Notes: generated from the letters alone by a model not told the origin. A DNA stretch of 64,000 bases from Bordetella parapertussis (GCA_943331005.2 CALQJX020000006.1:1-64000), one strand, 5' to 3'; shown: positions 1 through 9,180, counted from the first letter of the stretch. Translations and numbers: made by a program.

Positions 1-169
1 ACCTGTCGACACAAAGAATGGAATGCAGTGGAGCGGTAGAGAAATTAACCACAAGGGGCACAAGGGGGTTGCACAAGGAACACCAGGGAGTATGTACCTG
101 TCGAGACAAAGAATGGAATGCAGTGGCGCGGTAGAGAAATTAACCAAAAGGACACAAGGTGCACGAAGG
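1..169. repeat. Tandem noncoding repeat, about 95-bp period
   Basis: Two near-identical units begin at 1 and 96. Each carries ACAAAGAATGGAATGCAGTGG followed by GCGGTAGAGAAATTAACC and an imperfect run of CACAAGG-type words (44-65 and 139-169). The array runs off the left edge, so its full size is unknown. The CACAAGG-rich part matches a second cluster at 20562-20846. No credible ORF lies in it. Confidence 0.8.
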
Positions 170-263
170 CATGTTAATTTTGTGGCTTGCGAAGTGGGGT
201 AAAGTATAAGGCGCACCAGTACAATCTGGTGTAAATATTGAGGTATGAACAACTATAAATAAT

Positions 264-291
264 AAGGGCTGCATCTTTCGGTGCAGCCCTT
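264..291 (-). terminator. Intrinsic terminator after the sugar transferase gene
   Basis: A 10-bp perfect stem, AAGGGCTGCA paired with TGCAGCCCTT, closes an 8-nt loop. It sits 18 bases past the stop codon of the minus-strand gene that ends at 310, so it probably ends that polysaccharide transcript. The T-run is weak on both strands. Confidence 0.7.
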
Positions 292-309
292 GTAGTTATA
301 TAAAAGGTC

Positions 310-1056
310 TTATTTGCTTTTTTTGCCGGTGATCATTTCGTAAGCTTTTACGAAAACGCAACCGAAGGTGCTGATAAGGATGTTGATATCGAGCCACACA
401 CTTCTGTTCTTCATGTAGTAGATATCCCATTGTATCCTTTTGCGCAATTCGCGTTCTACACTTATCTCGCCGATGTAGTCTTTTATCTGCGCCATACCTG
501 TCATACCAGGCTGCACCTCGAGGCGCAGATTGTAGTATGGTATACACTCAGAATAGTAGCTGGTATGGTAGAGCATGTGGGGTCTTGGACCTACAATACT
601 CATATCGCCGAGCAGCACATTGAAAAACTGAGGTGTTTCGTCGATGTGGGTAACACGGAGGAACTTACCTATTCTTGTGATGCGCTTATCGTTGATAGAA
701 ACCTGCTTGATGTCTGCTTCATCATTCACATACATGGTACGGAACTTGAAACAGTTGAACTCAACGCCCATGTAACCGGTTCTTTTCTGAACGAAGAAAA
801 CAGGACCTTTTGAAGTGAATTTGATAAGAATGGCCAGAATGGGTGTGAGCCACGACATAACCAGTACTATAAATGAAAGCGACAAAGTAACATCCATTAT
901 CCTTTTGAGCGCCATATAGTAGGAAGCAGGCTGATGTTCCAGATACTGCTGGTTCATCTCCTGAAACATATAGCGTATACTCGCCATATCCGTTTGAGGG
1001 ATGGCGGGAGTCTGTACTTTATCCAGGGTAATATCTAACGATGTATGTTGCTTCAT
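310..1056 (-). CDS. Undecaprenyl-phosphate sugar phosphotransferase (bacterial sugar transferase family)
   Basis: This 248-residue protein belongs to the bacterial sugar transferase family (WcaJ/RfbP/PglC C-terminal domain type). The family moves a sugar-1-phosphate from a UDP-sugar onto undecaprenyl phosphate at the inner membrane and starts a polysaccharide repeat unit. A hydrophobic segment at about residues 53-76 follows the KRIMD motif. Family motifs follow: GPVFFVQKRTG, FKFRTM, DETPQFFNVL and GDMSIVGPRP. It lacks the long N-terminal multi-membrane region of WcaJ and is close to the minimal catalytic form. It lies 96 bases after the large glycosyltransferase gene on the same strand and probably shares its transcript. 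The sugar substrate cannot be read from sequence. Confidence 0.92.
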   Translation of the reverse strand: MKQHTSLDITLDKVQTPAIPQTDMASIRYMFQEMNQQYLEHQPASYYMALKRIMDVTLSLSFIVLVMSWLTPILAILIKFTSKGPVFFVQKRTGYMGVEFNCFKFRTMYVNDEADIKQVSINDKRITRIGKFLRVTHIDETPQFFNVLLGDMSIVGPRPHMLYHTSYYSECIPYYNLRLEVQPGMTGMAQIKDYIGEISVERELRKRIQWDIYYMKNRSVWLDINILISTFGCVFVKAYEMITGKKSK

Positions 1057-1152
1057 TTACGGTAACTGCACAAATTTACTATACCACAGCAAAAATCGTG
1101 CTAATTTTTACCAAATTCGGCCGTTTTAAGAAAAATATATGAAATAGACGCC

Positions 1153-4100
1153 TTATTTGGACATATCCATACTGAAATCGTGCACCCCACGATTGAGGTT
1201 CGGATTGTAATATGGGTCATGATCTATATATTTCTGCCATTTTTCCTTAAAGAGCGCAATCTCGCGGACGTGTCTTGCATAGGAAGCACTGTTCTGGTGC
1301 GGATGCCCACGGGTAGCCGACTCGAAGTGATAAAGCACCACCTCAGGAACATAGACATTGTAGTAACCTTTATCCAAAACTTTCAGACAGAAGTCAACAT
1401 CGTTATATTCCACTTCAAATGATTCTTCCATACCATTCACCTCCAGGAATACATCTTTTCTGCACATCATACATGCTGCGGTAACAGCAGCATAGTTGTT
1501 GACAGACTGGATATAATTGAAATATCCCGGATCGTCTTTATAGGCATGTGTAAACGCATGGCCTGCAACACCACCCAAACCAATAAGCACACCTGCGTGC
1601 TGAATAGTATCGTCGGGGTAAAGAAGTTTGGCACCTACTATCCCTATATCCTTGTGCTGCGCAAAGGACACCATGGTAGTCATCCAATCGGGAGCAATTA
1701 CCTCAACGTCGTTATTGAGGAGCAGCATATATTCTCCTGTGCTTTCTGCCACCCCTATGTTCATCAGCTTAGAGAAGTTGAACGGGAAGTTGGCCTCTAT
1801 GCACCTGAAGAGCGTAGGGTACTTCTTTGTGTATTCGTCTCTGAAATCGAAGAATTCCTGTGTATTACTGTTGTTATTAAGTAAGATGATCTCGTAATCG
1901 GTGTAGGAAGTCTTCTGAATAATTGAGTCAATGGTATTCTTGAGCAGCTTCACCTGATCCTTGGTAGGAATGATGACGCTGACCTTGCCATGCTTAATAA
2001 CATCATAAATGACGCGATAGCCCCTGAGGCCCGATAGATACTGGATCTCGCCCGGCGTGTTCCTTCTTTCCAGCGCCTCTTCCAGCGCTTTTTTGGCGGC
2101 TATGTATGCGTATGGTTTCACATCCTCGCCCTGGGCGGCAGACTTGTCGTGAATGCGCCAGTGATAAAGCACCTTGGGTATGTGCCCTATTTTAGATGTG
2201 AGTTCTGTGGTCCTGAGTATGATATCGTAGTCCTGACTACCCTCGAAGCCGAGACGGAAACCGCCAACAGAATCGACCAATTCTTTGCGCATAACCACCA
2301 CGTGACCGAAGTAGTTCCTGGAAAGCAGATTATCCGGCGACCAGTCGGGCTTGAAGTGTGGCACCGAGAGTGTGTTGGTGTCGTCTATCTTATCTTCATC
2401 AGAATAGATGATATCGTTATTATCGGGGTTCTGATCTATGTAGTTCACCACCTCTATACAGCAATTTGCTGTAAGCAGGTCATCGTGATCCATGAACAGG
2501 ATATAGTCACCAGTAGCCAGTGCCAGTGCAGAGTTGGAAGAAGCAGATATATGGCCGTTCTCTTCCCTGATGACCACCTTGATGCGACTGTCTTTGATAG
2601 CGTATCCGTTGAGGATCTTGGCAATCTGCGGATTTGGCGAGCAGTCATCTGCTATACAGAGTTCCCAGTTTTTGTATGACTGGTTGATAACAGATTCTAT
2701 AGCTTCTTTGAGGAAGTTTACCGGCGGATCATATACCGGCATAACGATACTGATCTTTGGCTGCGCCTTCAGTCTGGCAGTAATAGCCTGATGCTCGAGT
2801 GCAAGTGTATCCGGGTTCAGTTTTCTGGTAACCCAGTCGTGATAGGTCTGTATGGCAGGATCGGCATTGCTTCCTCCCGATTTATTGTCGAGGTATACGA
2901 TCTGTACAGGCCTGTCTTCTATGACTAGGTAAAGCTTTTTGAAGCCACCCTTGATGACCTTTCTGAATATCCTGAAGCCCGGACGGGTAAAGGTGAACAG
3001 GAAGAACTTGAGGAACTTGAGGATACCCTTCTTGTTGGAAGCGCTTTCTTTGAAGAAGATCTTTTTGAGCTTGCCCAGTTTGCGTGCGAGCCTGAAATAC
3101 CAGCGACTTTCGATCAGCTGAATATGTTGCTGCAGCTGCATATTGAGCTCATTCACCGACCTCAACTCGTATTTGGAGTGATGGAGCAGCGAATTGAGTC
3201 CGTCTATTTTTTCTGAGAGCTTGAGGATCTGCTGCTGAGGCAGGTACTGGCGCTCTGAGAACGACTTGAAGACAGCAGTGATATGTTGCGAGAATATGTC
3301 TTTATGCTTGTTGAGCACTTTTACATAGCCCTCATAAGGGATCATCTTAGCATCGACATCTGCAAATTCGATCTTATCCTTACTTATATAGGAATCGTTC
3401 TGAATGATGAAGGTATCTTTTTCCTGCACGAGGCGGATGGCAAAATCCCAGATACTGAGATAATGATCGAGCTGCTCATCGAAACCACCAGCAGCCTTCC
3501 AAGAATTTTTGGAGAAGATACAGTTATTGATAACAGAATGCACACAAAGCACATCTGTAGTATAGAGGTCTGAGAAAGAGCGCTGATCGAGTTTGTGCAT
3601 TTCGAAGAAGCCAACAACCATGTTGACATACTTTGAATTGCTGAGCACCATAAGCGCACGCGATGTAGAGAAAGACTGCTGCAGATCATCTACAATGAAA
3701 TAAGCAGCATTGCTCTGGTGTACCACATCGTTTATGATCATAGCTACAGAAGAAGCACACAGCACTACCCTTATATTCTTCTCATTGATACCTGCAGTAC
3801 CTATTACCTTTTCTATCTGAAATTTTTCGATATCGTCTTTACAAACGATATGAATGGCAGGTGGTTGCTGGAATGTATAATTGTAAAGTTGCAGCTTTTG
3901 TTTGAGCTGCCTCTTATCGGAATGTTCGTTTATAACGAGGACCACAGCTATATCGCGGCCACTCACCCATGTATCGGAGAGCAGAACCGGATTGTGCTGA
4001 TTGAGGTAGTTTATGTTGCTGTCGTTGGTATCTCTGAGGTAATTGAAGAGCTGCTTCGCATTTGCCACAAAGGAATTGTAATCGATCTGTTTTACGATAC

Positions 4101-4788
4101 GATCTGTGGATACCGGCAATGTTTCCAATACCAGCTCGGGCGTATAAATAACGTTCTTTACATTGAGCACGAAAGATCTGCTGACCTTTTTCTTATGGAA
4201 ATCGCAAATTGCAGCAATATACTCGCCGCCGTTGCCAAAACCTGCTACTTCTGTGCCATAAAGGAATACGTAGTATGCACTGGGAAAAAGCGTGTGTAGC
4301 CCAAACTGGATGAAGGTCTTATAGTCGAGCTGCAGACCGAGCAGGTCTTTGTTGGAGAAACCTATATCGTAGGCAAATTTCAGCGCTTTGCGGAACTCTG
4401 CAGCCAGTTTCTTGGCATCCTCTGCCGGGTTGGTCTGTATGTTGCTTTCTTCTTTTACTTCGGTATTTTGCAGGGGATTGCCATCGGCATCAACTGCAGG
4501 AGGGTCTATACCCAGAATACGGTAAGCATCTGCTTTTAATGTATCCCTGCTATCTTCTATCTTTTTGAGATTATTATGCAAGGCAGCATCGAGCAGCCTT
4601 TCAATGGTATCGTTCAGGAAGTAATTGTTGCCAAAAGAGCTGATGCCTGTGTTCTCATTCCTGAAAATAAGGACACCAGACAATAACTGCGCCAGCGCGT
4701 CGCCATCGTGCAAATTAGGAGCAACTATTATTATGGGTGTTTTTCCCGGGTTCATTTTATCTAAAACAGCTGTTTGTAGTGATTGCAT
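1153..4788 (-). CDS. Large multidomain family 2 glycosyltransferase
   Basis: This 1211-residue protein carries two clear GT2 (GT-A) domains. The first starts near residue 677 with ISIVMPVYDPP and has the DHDD metal-binding motif. The second starts near residue 934 with VSVIIPTKDQ and has LLNNDVEV. The N-terminal 600 residues are unusual: residues about 280-460 resemble the back half of a third GT-A domain (a GGFDEQL segment near 432) with no clear front half or DxD motif. A basic linker with hydrophobic stretches (about 570-640) may touch the membrane. The start codon lies 28 bases inside the ABC ATPase gene, so translation is probably coupled. Role inferred: adding successive sugars to an exported polysaccharide. 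Linkage and substrate are unknown. Confidence 0.88.
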   Translation of the reverse strand: MQSLQTAVLDKMNPGKTPIIIVAPNLHDGDALAQLLSGVLIFRNENTGISSFGNNYFLNDTIERLLDAALHNNLKKIEDSRDTLKADAYRILGIDPPAVDADGNPLQNTEVKEESNIQTNPAEDAKKLAAEFRKALKFAYDIGFSNKDLLGLQLDYKTFIQFGLHTLFPSAYYVFLYGTEVAGFGNGGEYIAAICDFHKKKVSRSFVLNVKNVIYTPELVLETLPVSTDRIVKQIDYNSFVANAKQLFNYLRDTNDSNINYLNQHNPVLLSDTWVSGRDIAVVLVINEHSDKRQLKQKLQLYNYTFQQPPAIHIVCKDDIEKFQIEKVIGTAGINEKNIRVVLCASSVAMIINDVVHQSNAAYFIVDDLQQSFSTSRALMVLSNSKYVNMVVGFFEMHKLDQRSFSDLYTTDVLCVHSVINNCIFSKNSWKAAGGFDEQLDHYLSIWDFAIRLVQEKDTFIIQNDSYISKDKIEFADVDAKMIPYEGYVKVLNKHKDIFSQHITAVFKSFSERQYLPQQQILKLSEKIDGLNSLLHHSKYELRSVNELNMQLQQHIQLIESRWYFRLARKLGKLKKIFFKESASNKKGILKFLKFFLFTFTRPGFRIFRKVIKGGFKKLYLVIEDRPVQIVYLDNKSGGSNADPAIQTYHDWVTRKLNPDTLALEHQAITARLKAQPKISIVMPVYDPPVNFLKEAIESVINQSYKNWELCIADDCSPNPQIAKILNGYAIKDSRIKVVIREENGHISASSNSALALATGDYILFMDHDDLLTANCCIEVVNYIDQNPDNNDIIYSDEDKIDDTNTLSVPHFKPDWSPDNLLSRNYFGHVVVMRKELVDSVGGFRLGFEGSQDYDIILRTTELTSKIGHIPKVLYHWRIHDKSAAQGEDVKPYAYIAAKKALEEALERRNTPGEIQYLSGLRGYRVIYDVIKHGKVSVIIPTKDQVKLLKNTIDSIIQKTSYTDYEIILLNNNSNTQEFFDFRDEYTKKYPTLFRCIEANFPFNFSKLMNIGVAESTGEYMLLLNNDVEVIAPDWMTTMVSFAQHKDIGIVGAKLLYPDDTIQHAGVLIGLGGVAGHAFTHAYKDDPGYFNYIQSVNNYAAVTAACMMCRKDVFLEVNGMEESFEVEYNDVDFCLKVLDKGYYNVYVPEVVLYHFESATRGHPHQNSASYARHVREIALFKEKWQKYIDHDPYYNPNLNRGVHDFSMDMSK

Positions 4789-5492
4789 ACGTCTATAGAG
4801 TTTCCGCTGTGAATTAATTCTCCCTTCTCTAAAAGTATGGCCTTATTGCATATTCTCGCCACATCGTCGGGGAAGTGAGAAACGAATAATATGGTCTTAC
4901 CCTCATCCCTGATACTATAGATCTTTTCGAGACATTTTGCCTGGAAGCCCTGATCGCCTACTGCCAGTACCTCATCGATGATGAGAATGTCGGAATCGTT
5001 GGCGAGTGATATGGAGAAAGCCAGACGTGCCACCATGCCCGATGAATACTGCTTGACAGGCATCATGAGCACTTCATGACTCAATTCGGAAAATTCGCGG
5101 ATGTTCTCCACTGCATTGGTACCTTTTCTTGCAGTACCATAGAGTGCCAGCAAGAGGTGTATATTTTCATAGCCAGTCAGTTCCAGCTCCAGGCCAGCAC
5201 CAATGGCCAATATAGGTGCAAAAGTACCATTGACGGTAACTGAGCCCTGATCGGGTTTGATGATGCCTGCAATAGTGCGAAGCAGCGTACTTTTTCCGGA
5301 GCCGTTGCGGCCCAGAATGCCCAGACTTTCGCCCCTTTTTACCTCTACAGAGATATTATTGAGGATGGTTTTGCTGGTGAACGGGCTTCTGCGATAGGTA
5401 ATAAGATCTTTTATAGAGTAGACCCCTACATTGTTTTGCCAGAAACTGACATGAACATTATCAACGCTTATAATTGTTTCCTTATCCATCAA
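4761..5492 (-). CDS. Polysaccharide ABC exporter, ATP-binding subunit (Wzt/KpsT/TagH type)
   Basis: A 243-residue ATPase that powers export of a lipid-linked polysaccharide through the inner membrane with the permease encoded just upstream. Walker A is GRNGSGKST (61-69), the ABC signature YSSGM (149-153) and Walker B ILIIDE (169-174), followed by VLAVGD, typical of the Wzt/TagH/KpsT group. It ends after the nucleotide-binding domain, so it lacks the C-terminal carbohydrate-binding domain of O9a-type Wzt and resembles KpsT. It starts 6 bases after the permease gene and its end overlaps the glycosyltransferase gene by 28 bases, which indicates one operon. Confidence 0.93.
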   Translation of the reverse strand: MMDKETIISVDNVHVSFWQNNVGVYSIKDLITYRRSPFTSKTILNNISVEVKRGESLGILGRNGSGKSTLLRTIAGIIKPDQGSVTVNGTFAPILAIGAGLELELTGYENIHLLLALYGTARKGTNAVENIREFSELSHEVLMMPVKQYSSGMVARLAFSISLANDSDILIIDEVLAVGDQGFQAKCLEKIYSIRDEGKTILFVSHFPDDVARICNKAILLEKGELIHSGNSIDVCNHYKQLF

Positions 5493-5498
5493 TGCTTG

Positions 5499-6248
5499 CT
5501 AAATTGCAGAAATAAACTGGTTTTTCAACTTGTTAAAGACAAACTGGCCAACAATATAAGTGACAAAAGAGAGTGTGATGCACTGCAGCCACAGGTTGAG
5601 CGGCGGCGCAACAGGGTCGCAAAATATTTTCCTACCTAGTTTAATAAAATAATATATAGGATTGAGCTGAATGACCAGCTTGTAGTTCTCGGGTATTGCA
5701 TTCTCGGGGTATGCAATGGGTGTGAGGTAGAATACCGCAGGCTGAATGGTGGCCCAGATGATACCTACGTCTCTGAAAAACACATTGAGCGAGCAGAGAA
5801 AAAGGCTGAGGCCGAAAGCAAACAGGGCAAACAAAATGACACAGGGTATAATGAGGAACAGCCGGAAGCTGTATTCCAGATGAAACCAGTTCATGATGAC
5901 GAGAAAAACCGCCAGCGTGAGTACCAGATTGAACAGTTCACTGAGCATTTCTGACAGCGGGAAGTAAATGGAAGGTATATTTAAAGACTTGATGAGGCCT
6001 GTGGAACTGACTATATTACCCACACTCTGGCTGGTGAGATTGGAAAAGAAAAACCACAAAATAAGACCTGAGGTAGCAAATAGCACATAGTTTTGCAGAT
6101 TGGGAAACCCCTTGCTGAAAATAACTATGAATATGAGGAGGTAGATAAGCGGTTTGATGAACCCCCACAAAAAACCAACCACTGAATTCTTATACCTTAA
6201 TATAACATTCCTTTTACTTAAGGCATATAGTCGCGTGATATTTTGCAC
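5499..6248 (-). CDS. Polysaccharide ABC exporter, permease subunit (Wzm/ABC-2 type)
   Basis: An ABC-2 family membrane protein with about six hydrophobic segments (SVVGFLWGFIKPLIYLL, LVLTLAVFLVIMNW, CVILFALFAFGLSLFLCSL and others). It is the partner of the ATPase that follows. The open frame extends upstream to a TTG at 6356, but I prefer the GTG at 6248 (about 249 aa). The longer form would overlap the divergent glycosyltransferase gene by 54 bases, and a TACCTTTG promoter box at 6354-6361 covers the upstream TTG. From the GTG the protein begins VQNITRLYALSKRN, the usual start region of Wzm proteins. Function is secure; the exact start is not. Confidence 0.85.
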   Translation of the reverse strand: MQNITRLYALSKRNVILRYKNSVVGFLWGFIKPLIYLLIFIVIFSKGFPNLQNYVLFATSGLILWFFFSNLTSQSVGNIVSSTGLIKSLNIPSIYFPLSEMLSELFNLVLTLAVFLVIMNWFHLEYSFRLFLIIPCVILFALFAFGLSLFLCSLNVFFRDVGIIWATIQPAVFYLTPIAYPENAIPENYKLVIQLNPIYYFIKLGRKIFCDPVAPPLNLWLQCITLSFVTYIVGQFVFNKLKNQFISAI

Positions 6249-6302
6249 CTTGCTGAATTTGTTGAACTTTGTGCAGGGAAATAAATATCCTGCTGTAAAA
6301 AA

Positions 6303-7349
6303 ATGAATATATATATAAATGCCCGCTTCCTTACTCAACCTGTTTCGGGTGTGCAAAGGTACGGAATTGAATGCAGCAGAAAAATTAAAAAATTACACCC
6401 TGAGTGCGTGTTCCTGTCGCCGGGCAACATATGGGATGAAAATATTGCAAATGAACTAGGTTGCATACGTATGGGTAATAACACCGGTCATATGTGGGAA
6501 CAGTATGACCTGCCCAGGTACATGAAAAAGAAAGGCGGTCCGTTGTGGAACCCCTGCAATACGGCTCCCCTACTCTACAAAAACAACTATATAACTCTCC
6601 ACGACCTTGCCTACCACCACCACCCCGAATGGAACACCAAGGCGTTTTCGACATGGTATAACTTCATGATACCTAAGGCTTTGCGAAGGAGCAAACATGT
6701 ATTTACAGTAAGCAACACCATAAAAGAAGAGATACAACAGCACTACCACATACCTGCAGCTAAGCTATCTGTGACCTATAACGGCCTGAGCGAGGCCATG
6801 CAGCACAATGCACCTGCAACAGGCGAAAAGAAGGAAAAGACCATACTGGCGGTTGGCAGCTTCAACCTGAGAAAGAACCACCACAGCCTTATAAAGGCAT
6901 TTGTGGAGAGCGACATAAAGGAGCAGTACCGGCTGGTGGTGGTGGGCGATAAGAACAAGGTATTCAGCGAAACCGGCATAGATGAGACCACGCTGGCGGC
7001 CAATAACATAACCCTGCTAAGACAGCTGAACGAGGCGGAACTGACCACACATTACAGAAAAGCAGAAATAGTGGTATCGCTCTCTTTGTATGAGGGTTTT
7101 GGCATACCTGTGCTGGAAGGACTGGCCAGTGGCTGCAAAGTCGTTTGCTCAGATATACCAGTTTACAAGGAATTATATGAAGGTAATGCCCACTTCTGTA
7201 ACCCTACCGATATTGCAGCTATAACCGGACAACTGAAAAAGGCCATAAACGCAACCGCACCGGGACACGAAGCCGTGCAACAACTGATGGCAAAATATAA
7301 TTATGAAACTGCAGCCCGAATGATTGTAAACCAGATGCTGGGGCACTAA
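6303..7349 (+). CDS. GT4 family glycosyltransferase
   Basis: A 348-residue retaining glycosyltransferase with the GT-B fold. The N-terminal motif NARFLTQPVSGVQRYG is typical of mannosyl/rhamnosyltransferases of this family. The C-terminal donor site carries ILAVGSFNLRKNH near residue 180 and SLYEGFGIPVLEGLASG near residue 262, the E-x7-E motif that binds the nucleotide sugar. It is divergent from the export operon and likely works on the same glycan. The ATG at 6303 is well placed. Its stop codon overlaps the stop of the convergent histidine kinase gene. The sugar donor cannot be predicted. Confidence 0.9.
   Translation: MNIYINARFLTQPVSGVQRYGIECSRKIKKLHPECVFLSPGNIWDENIANELGCIRMGNNTGHMWEQYDLPRYMKKKGGPLWNPCNTAPLLYKNNYITLHDLAYHHHPEWNTKAFSTWYNFMIPKALRRSKHVFTVSNTIKEEIQQHYHIPAAKLSVTYNGLSEAMQHNAPATGEKKEKTILAVGSFNLRKNHHSLIKAFVESDIKEQYRLVVVGDKNKVFSETGIDETTLAANNITLLRQLNEAELTTHYRKAEIVVSLSLYEGFGIPVLEGLASGCKVVCSDIPVYKELYEGNAHFCNPTDIAAITGQLKKAINATAPGHEAVQQLMAKYNYETAARMIVNQMLGH
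6354..6361 (-). promoter_or_regulatory. Promoter -7 box for the polysaccharide export operon
   Basis: Minus-strand TACCTTTG is a perfect match to the Bacteroidota TAnnTTTG box and is followed by GCAC. It lies inside the start of the divergent GT4 coding sequence, about 105 bases before the GTG chosen for the permease. No convincing -33 TTTG is visible. Confidence 0.55.
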
Positions 7350-8401
7350 ACCGAACCGCGATCGAGGGTGAAGCCGAAAGAGGACCCTACGCCCAGCTTA
7401 CTGCGTACGTTTACAGAATGGCCATGCGCCTCAATAATGTGCTTTACGATGGCCAGCCCAAGACCTGTACCACCTATGGCACGGGCACGACTGCGATCGG
7501 CACGATAGAAACGTTCGAAAATGCGGGGCAAGTGCTCTTCGGCAATGCCCGGACCGTCGTCTGAAATCTCTATGTATACGTTCTTGTCATCTACCTCGTA
7601 GCAGCCGGCAATAACAGAGCAGCCCTCGTTGCCGTATTTCACGGCATTCTCTACCAGGTTTGCAATGACCTGTTTTATCTTCTGCTTGTCTGCATTGACG
7701 AGGATGGGCCTATCAGTACCTTTTTTGAAGGCAAGCGTCATGTCCTTCTCTTTTGACTTCAGGCCAAGCTCTTCATATACATCCTTGATGAGTTCCTGAA
7801 TGATGAAAGTCTCCTGAATGAGCGGAATACGACCTGATTCGAGCTTGGAGATCTCTCCCAGATCATCTACCAGACGTACGAGCCTGTCCATACCCTTTGA
7901 CGCATTGCTAAGGAATTTTTTATTCACTTCGGGATCTTCGAGCGCTCCCCCGAGTAGTGTATCTACATAGCCCTGCACTGAAAAAATGGGCGTACGAAGT
8001 TCGTGCGCAAGGTTCATGAGAAATTCCTTACGAAACTGTTCATTGGCCTTGAGAATTTCTATCTCGTCTTTTTTCTGAGAAGCCCATTTTTCCACATCCT
8101 GACTCACCTCATCTATAGACTTTTGAGGCAGTACATTTTCGTAAAAGTACTCTTCTCTTTTGGTAGCCTTGGTCTGGTAGATGAATTTGTAGATCAGCTT
8201 GATCTTGCGGTAAATGAAACGCTGTATTGTGTAGTAATAGACCCAGTAAATGAGCGCGAACGTGACTACGAATACAACCAAAGGAATCTTCCATCCATGA
8301 GTAATGAAGAATATCATTGTCGTATTGGCAATAGCCACCACCATGGCAGTAAAAAACGACAATAAACGCGGGGATAGATTTTTGGTATCCAGCAGAGACA
8401 T
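7346..8401 (-). CDS. PhoR-like sensor histidine kinase
   Basis: A 351-residue membrane kinase with two N-terminal hydrophobic segments (about residues 13-33 and 38-58) and a very short loop between them, so little periplasmic sensor is present. The HisKA motif HELRTPIFSVQGY holds the phospho-acceptor His near residue 131. The ATPase domain shows NLVENAVKYG (N box), DDGPGIAEEHLPRIFERFYR (G1/F boxes) and GTGLGLAIVKHIIEAHG (G2). It follows the response regulator by 92 bases on the same strand, the usual PhoB-PhoR order. The assignment to phosphate control is only by similarity of architecture. No PhoU or Pst genes are nearby. Confidence 0.9.
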   Translation of the reverse strand: MSLLDTKNLSPRLLSFFTAMVVAIANTTMIFFITHGWKIPLVVFVVTFALIYWVYYYTIQRFIYRKIKLIYKFIYQTKATKREEYFYENVLPQKSIDEVSQDVEKWASQKKDEIEILKANEQFRKEFLMNLAHELRTPIFSVQGYVDTLLGGALEDPEVNKKFLSNASKGMDRLVRLVDDLGEISKLESGRIPLIQETFIIQELIKDVYEELGLKSKEKDMTLAFKKGTDRPILVNADKQKIKQVIANLVENAVKYGNEGCSVIAGCYEVDDKNVYIEISDDGPGIAEEHLPRIFERFYRADRSRARAIGGTGLGLAIVKHIIEAHGHSVNVRSKLGVGSSFGFTLDRGSV

Positions 8402-8493
8402 AACACTAAGTTATAGTAAAAGAATTCCCGCAATGCACTAACCGGCATTTTTTTTGTTTCACGAACGGGTCATGCTCTGAGGAAGTAGCGGGA

Positions 8494-9180
8494 CTATGGC
8501 ATCTCGAACTTGTAGCCAACACCTTTTACGGTGGTGATAAGATCTATGCCAACCTTCTGACGGATCTTGCGGATGTGCACATCTATAGTGCGGTCACCTA
8601 CTATAACATCGGTACCCCAAACGCGCTGCAGTATCTCGTTGCGGAGAAACACACGGCCCGGCTTTGAGGCCAGCAAAGAAAGCAGTTCGAATTCTTTTTT
8701 GGCAAGGATGAGTTCTTCGTCTTTGTAGGTAACGGTGAACTTGGTCTTGTTGATCTCCAGATCGCCGAAAGTGGATTTCTGATCGATATCATCGTCTTTT
8801 CTGAAGCGCCTGAGTGCTGACCCAATACGGGTAATGAGCAGCTCTGGCTTTATGGGTTTGGCGATGTAGTCGTCGGCACCTTTTTTCAGTCCTTCGATCT
8901 CGTACTTTTCGTCGTTGAGTGCTGTGAGGAAAATGATGGCTGTGTCATCAAATTCGGGCATGGTCCTCAACTCCTTTATTGTTTCGATGCCGTCTTTGTT
9001 GGGCATCATCATATCCAGTAAGATCAGGTCGGGTCTGAACTCCTTTGCCTTACGGATAGCTTCTACGCCATCTCTTGCAGTAGCAATGAGATACCCCCTG
9101 CTTTTCAGGTTATAACTGATGAACTCTACAATATCTGGTTCATCATCAACTATCAAAATTTTCCCCGGAAATACTTCCAT
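8494..9180 (-). CDS. OmpR/PhoB-family response regulator
   Basis: A 228-residue regulator. The receiver domain has acidic Asp12/Asp13, phospho-acceptor Asp56 in LILLDMMMP, Thr86 and Lys108 in YIAKP. The C-terminal winged-helix domain contains LTLAKKEF-like ELILAKKEFELLSLLASKPG, RVFLRNEILQRVWG, DRTIDVHIRKIRQK and TVKGVGYKFE. It is the first gene of a two-gene unit with the histidine kinase and presumably is phosphorylated by it. The target genes cannot be inferred. The adjacent polysaccharide genes are candidates only by position. Confidence 0.92.
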   Translation of the reverse strand: MEVFPGKILIVDDEPDIVEFISYNLKSRGYLIATARDGVEAIRKAKEFRPDLILLDMMMPNKDGIETIKELRTMPEFDDTAIIFLTALNDEKYEIEGLKKGADDYIAKPIKPELLITRIGSALRRFRKDDDIDQKSTFGDLEINKTKFTVTYKDEELILAKKEFELLSLLASKPGRVFLRNEILQRVWGTDVIVGDRTIDVHIRKIRQKVGIDLITTVKGVGYKFEMP

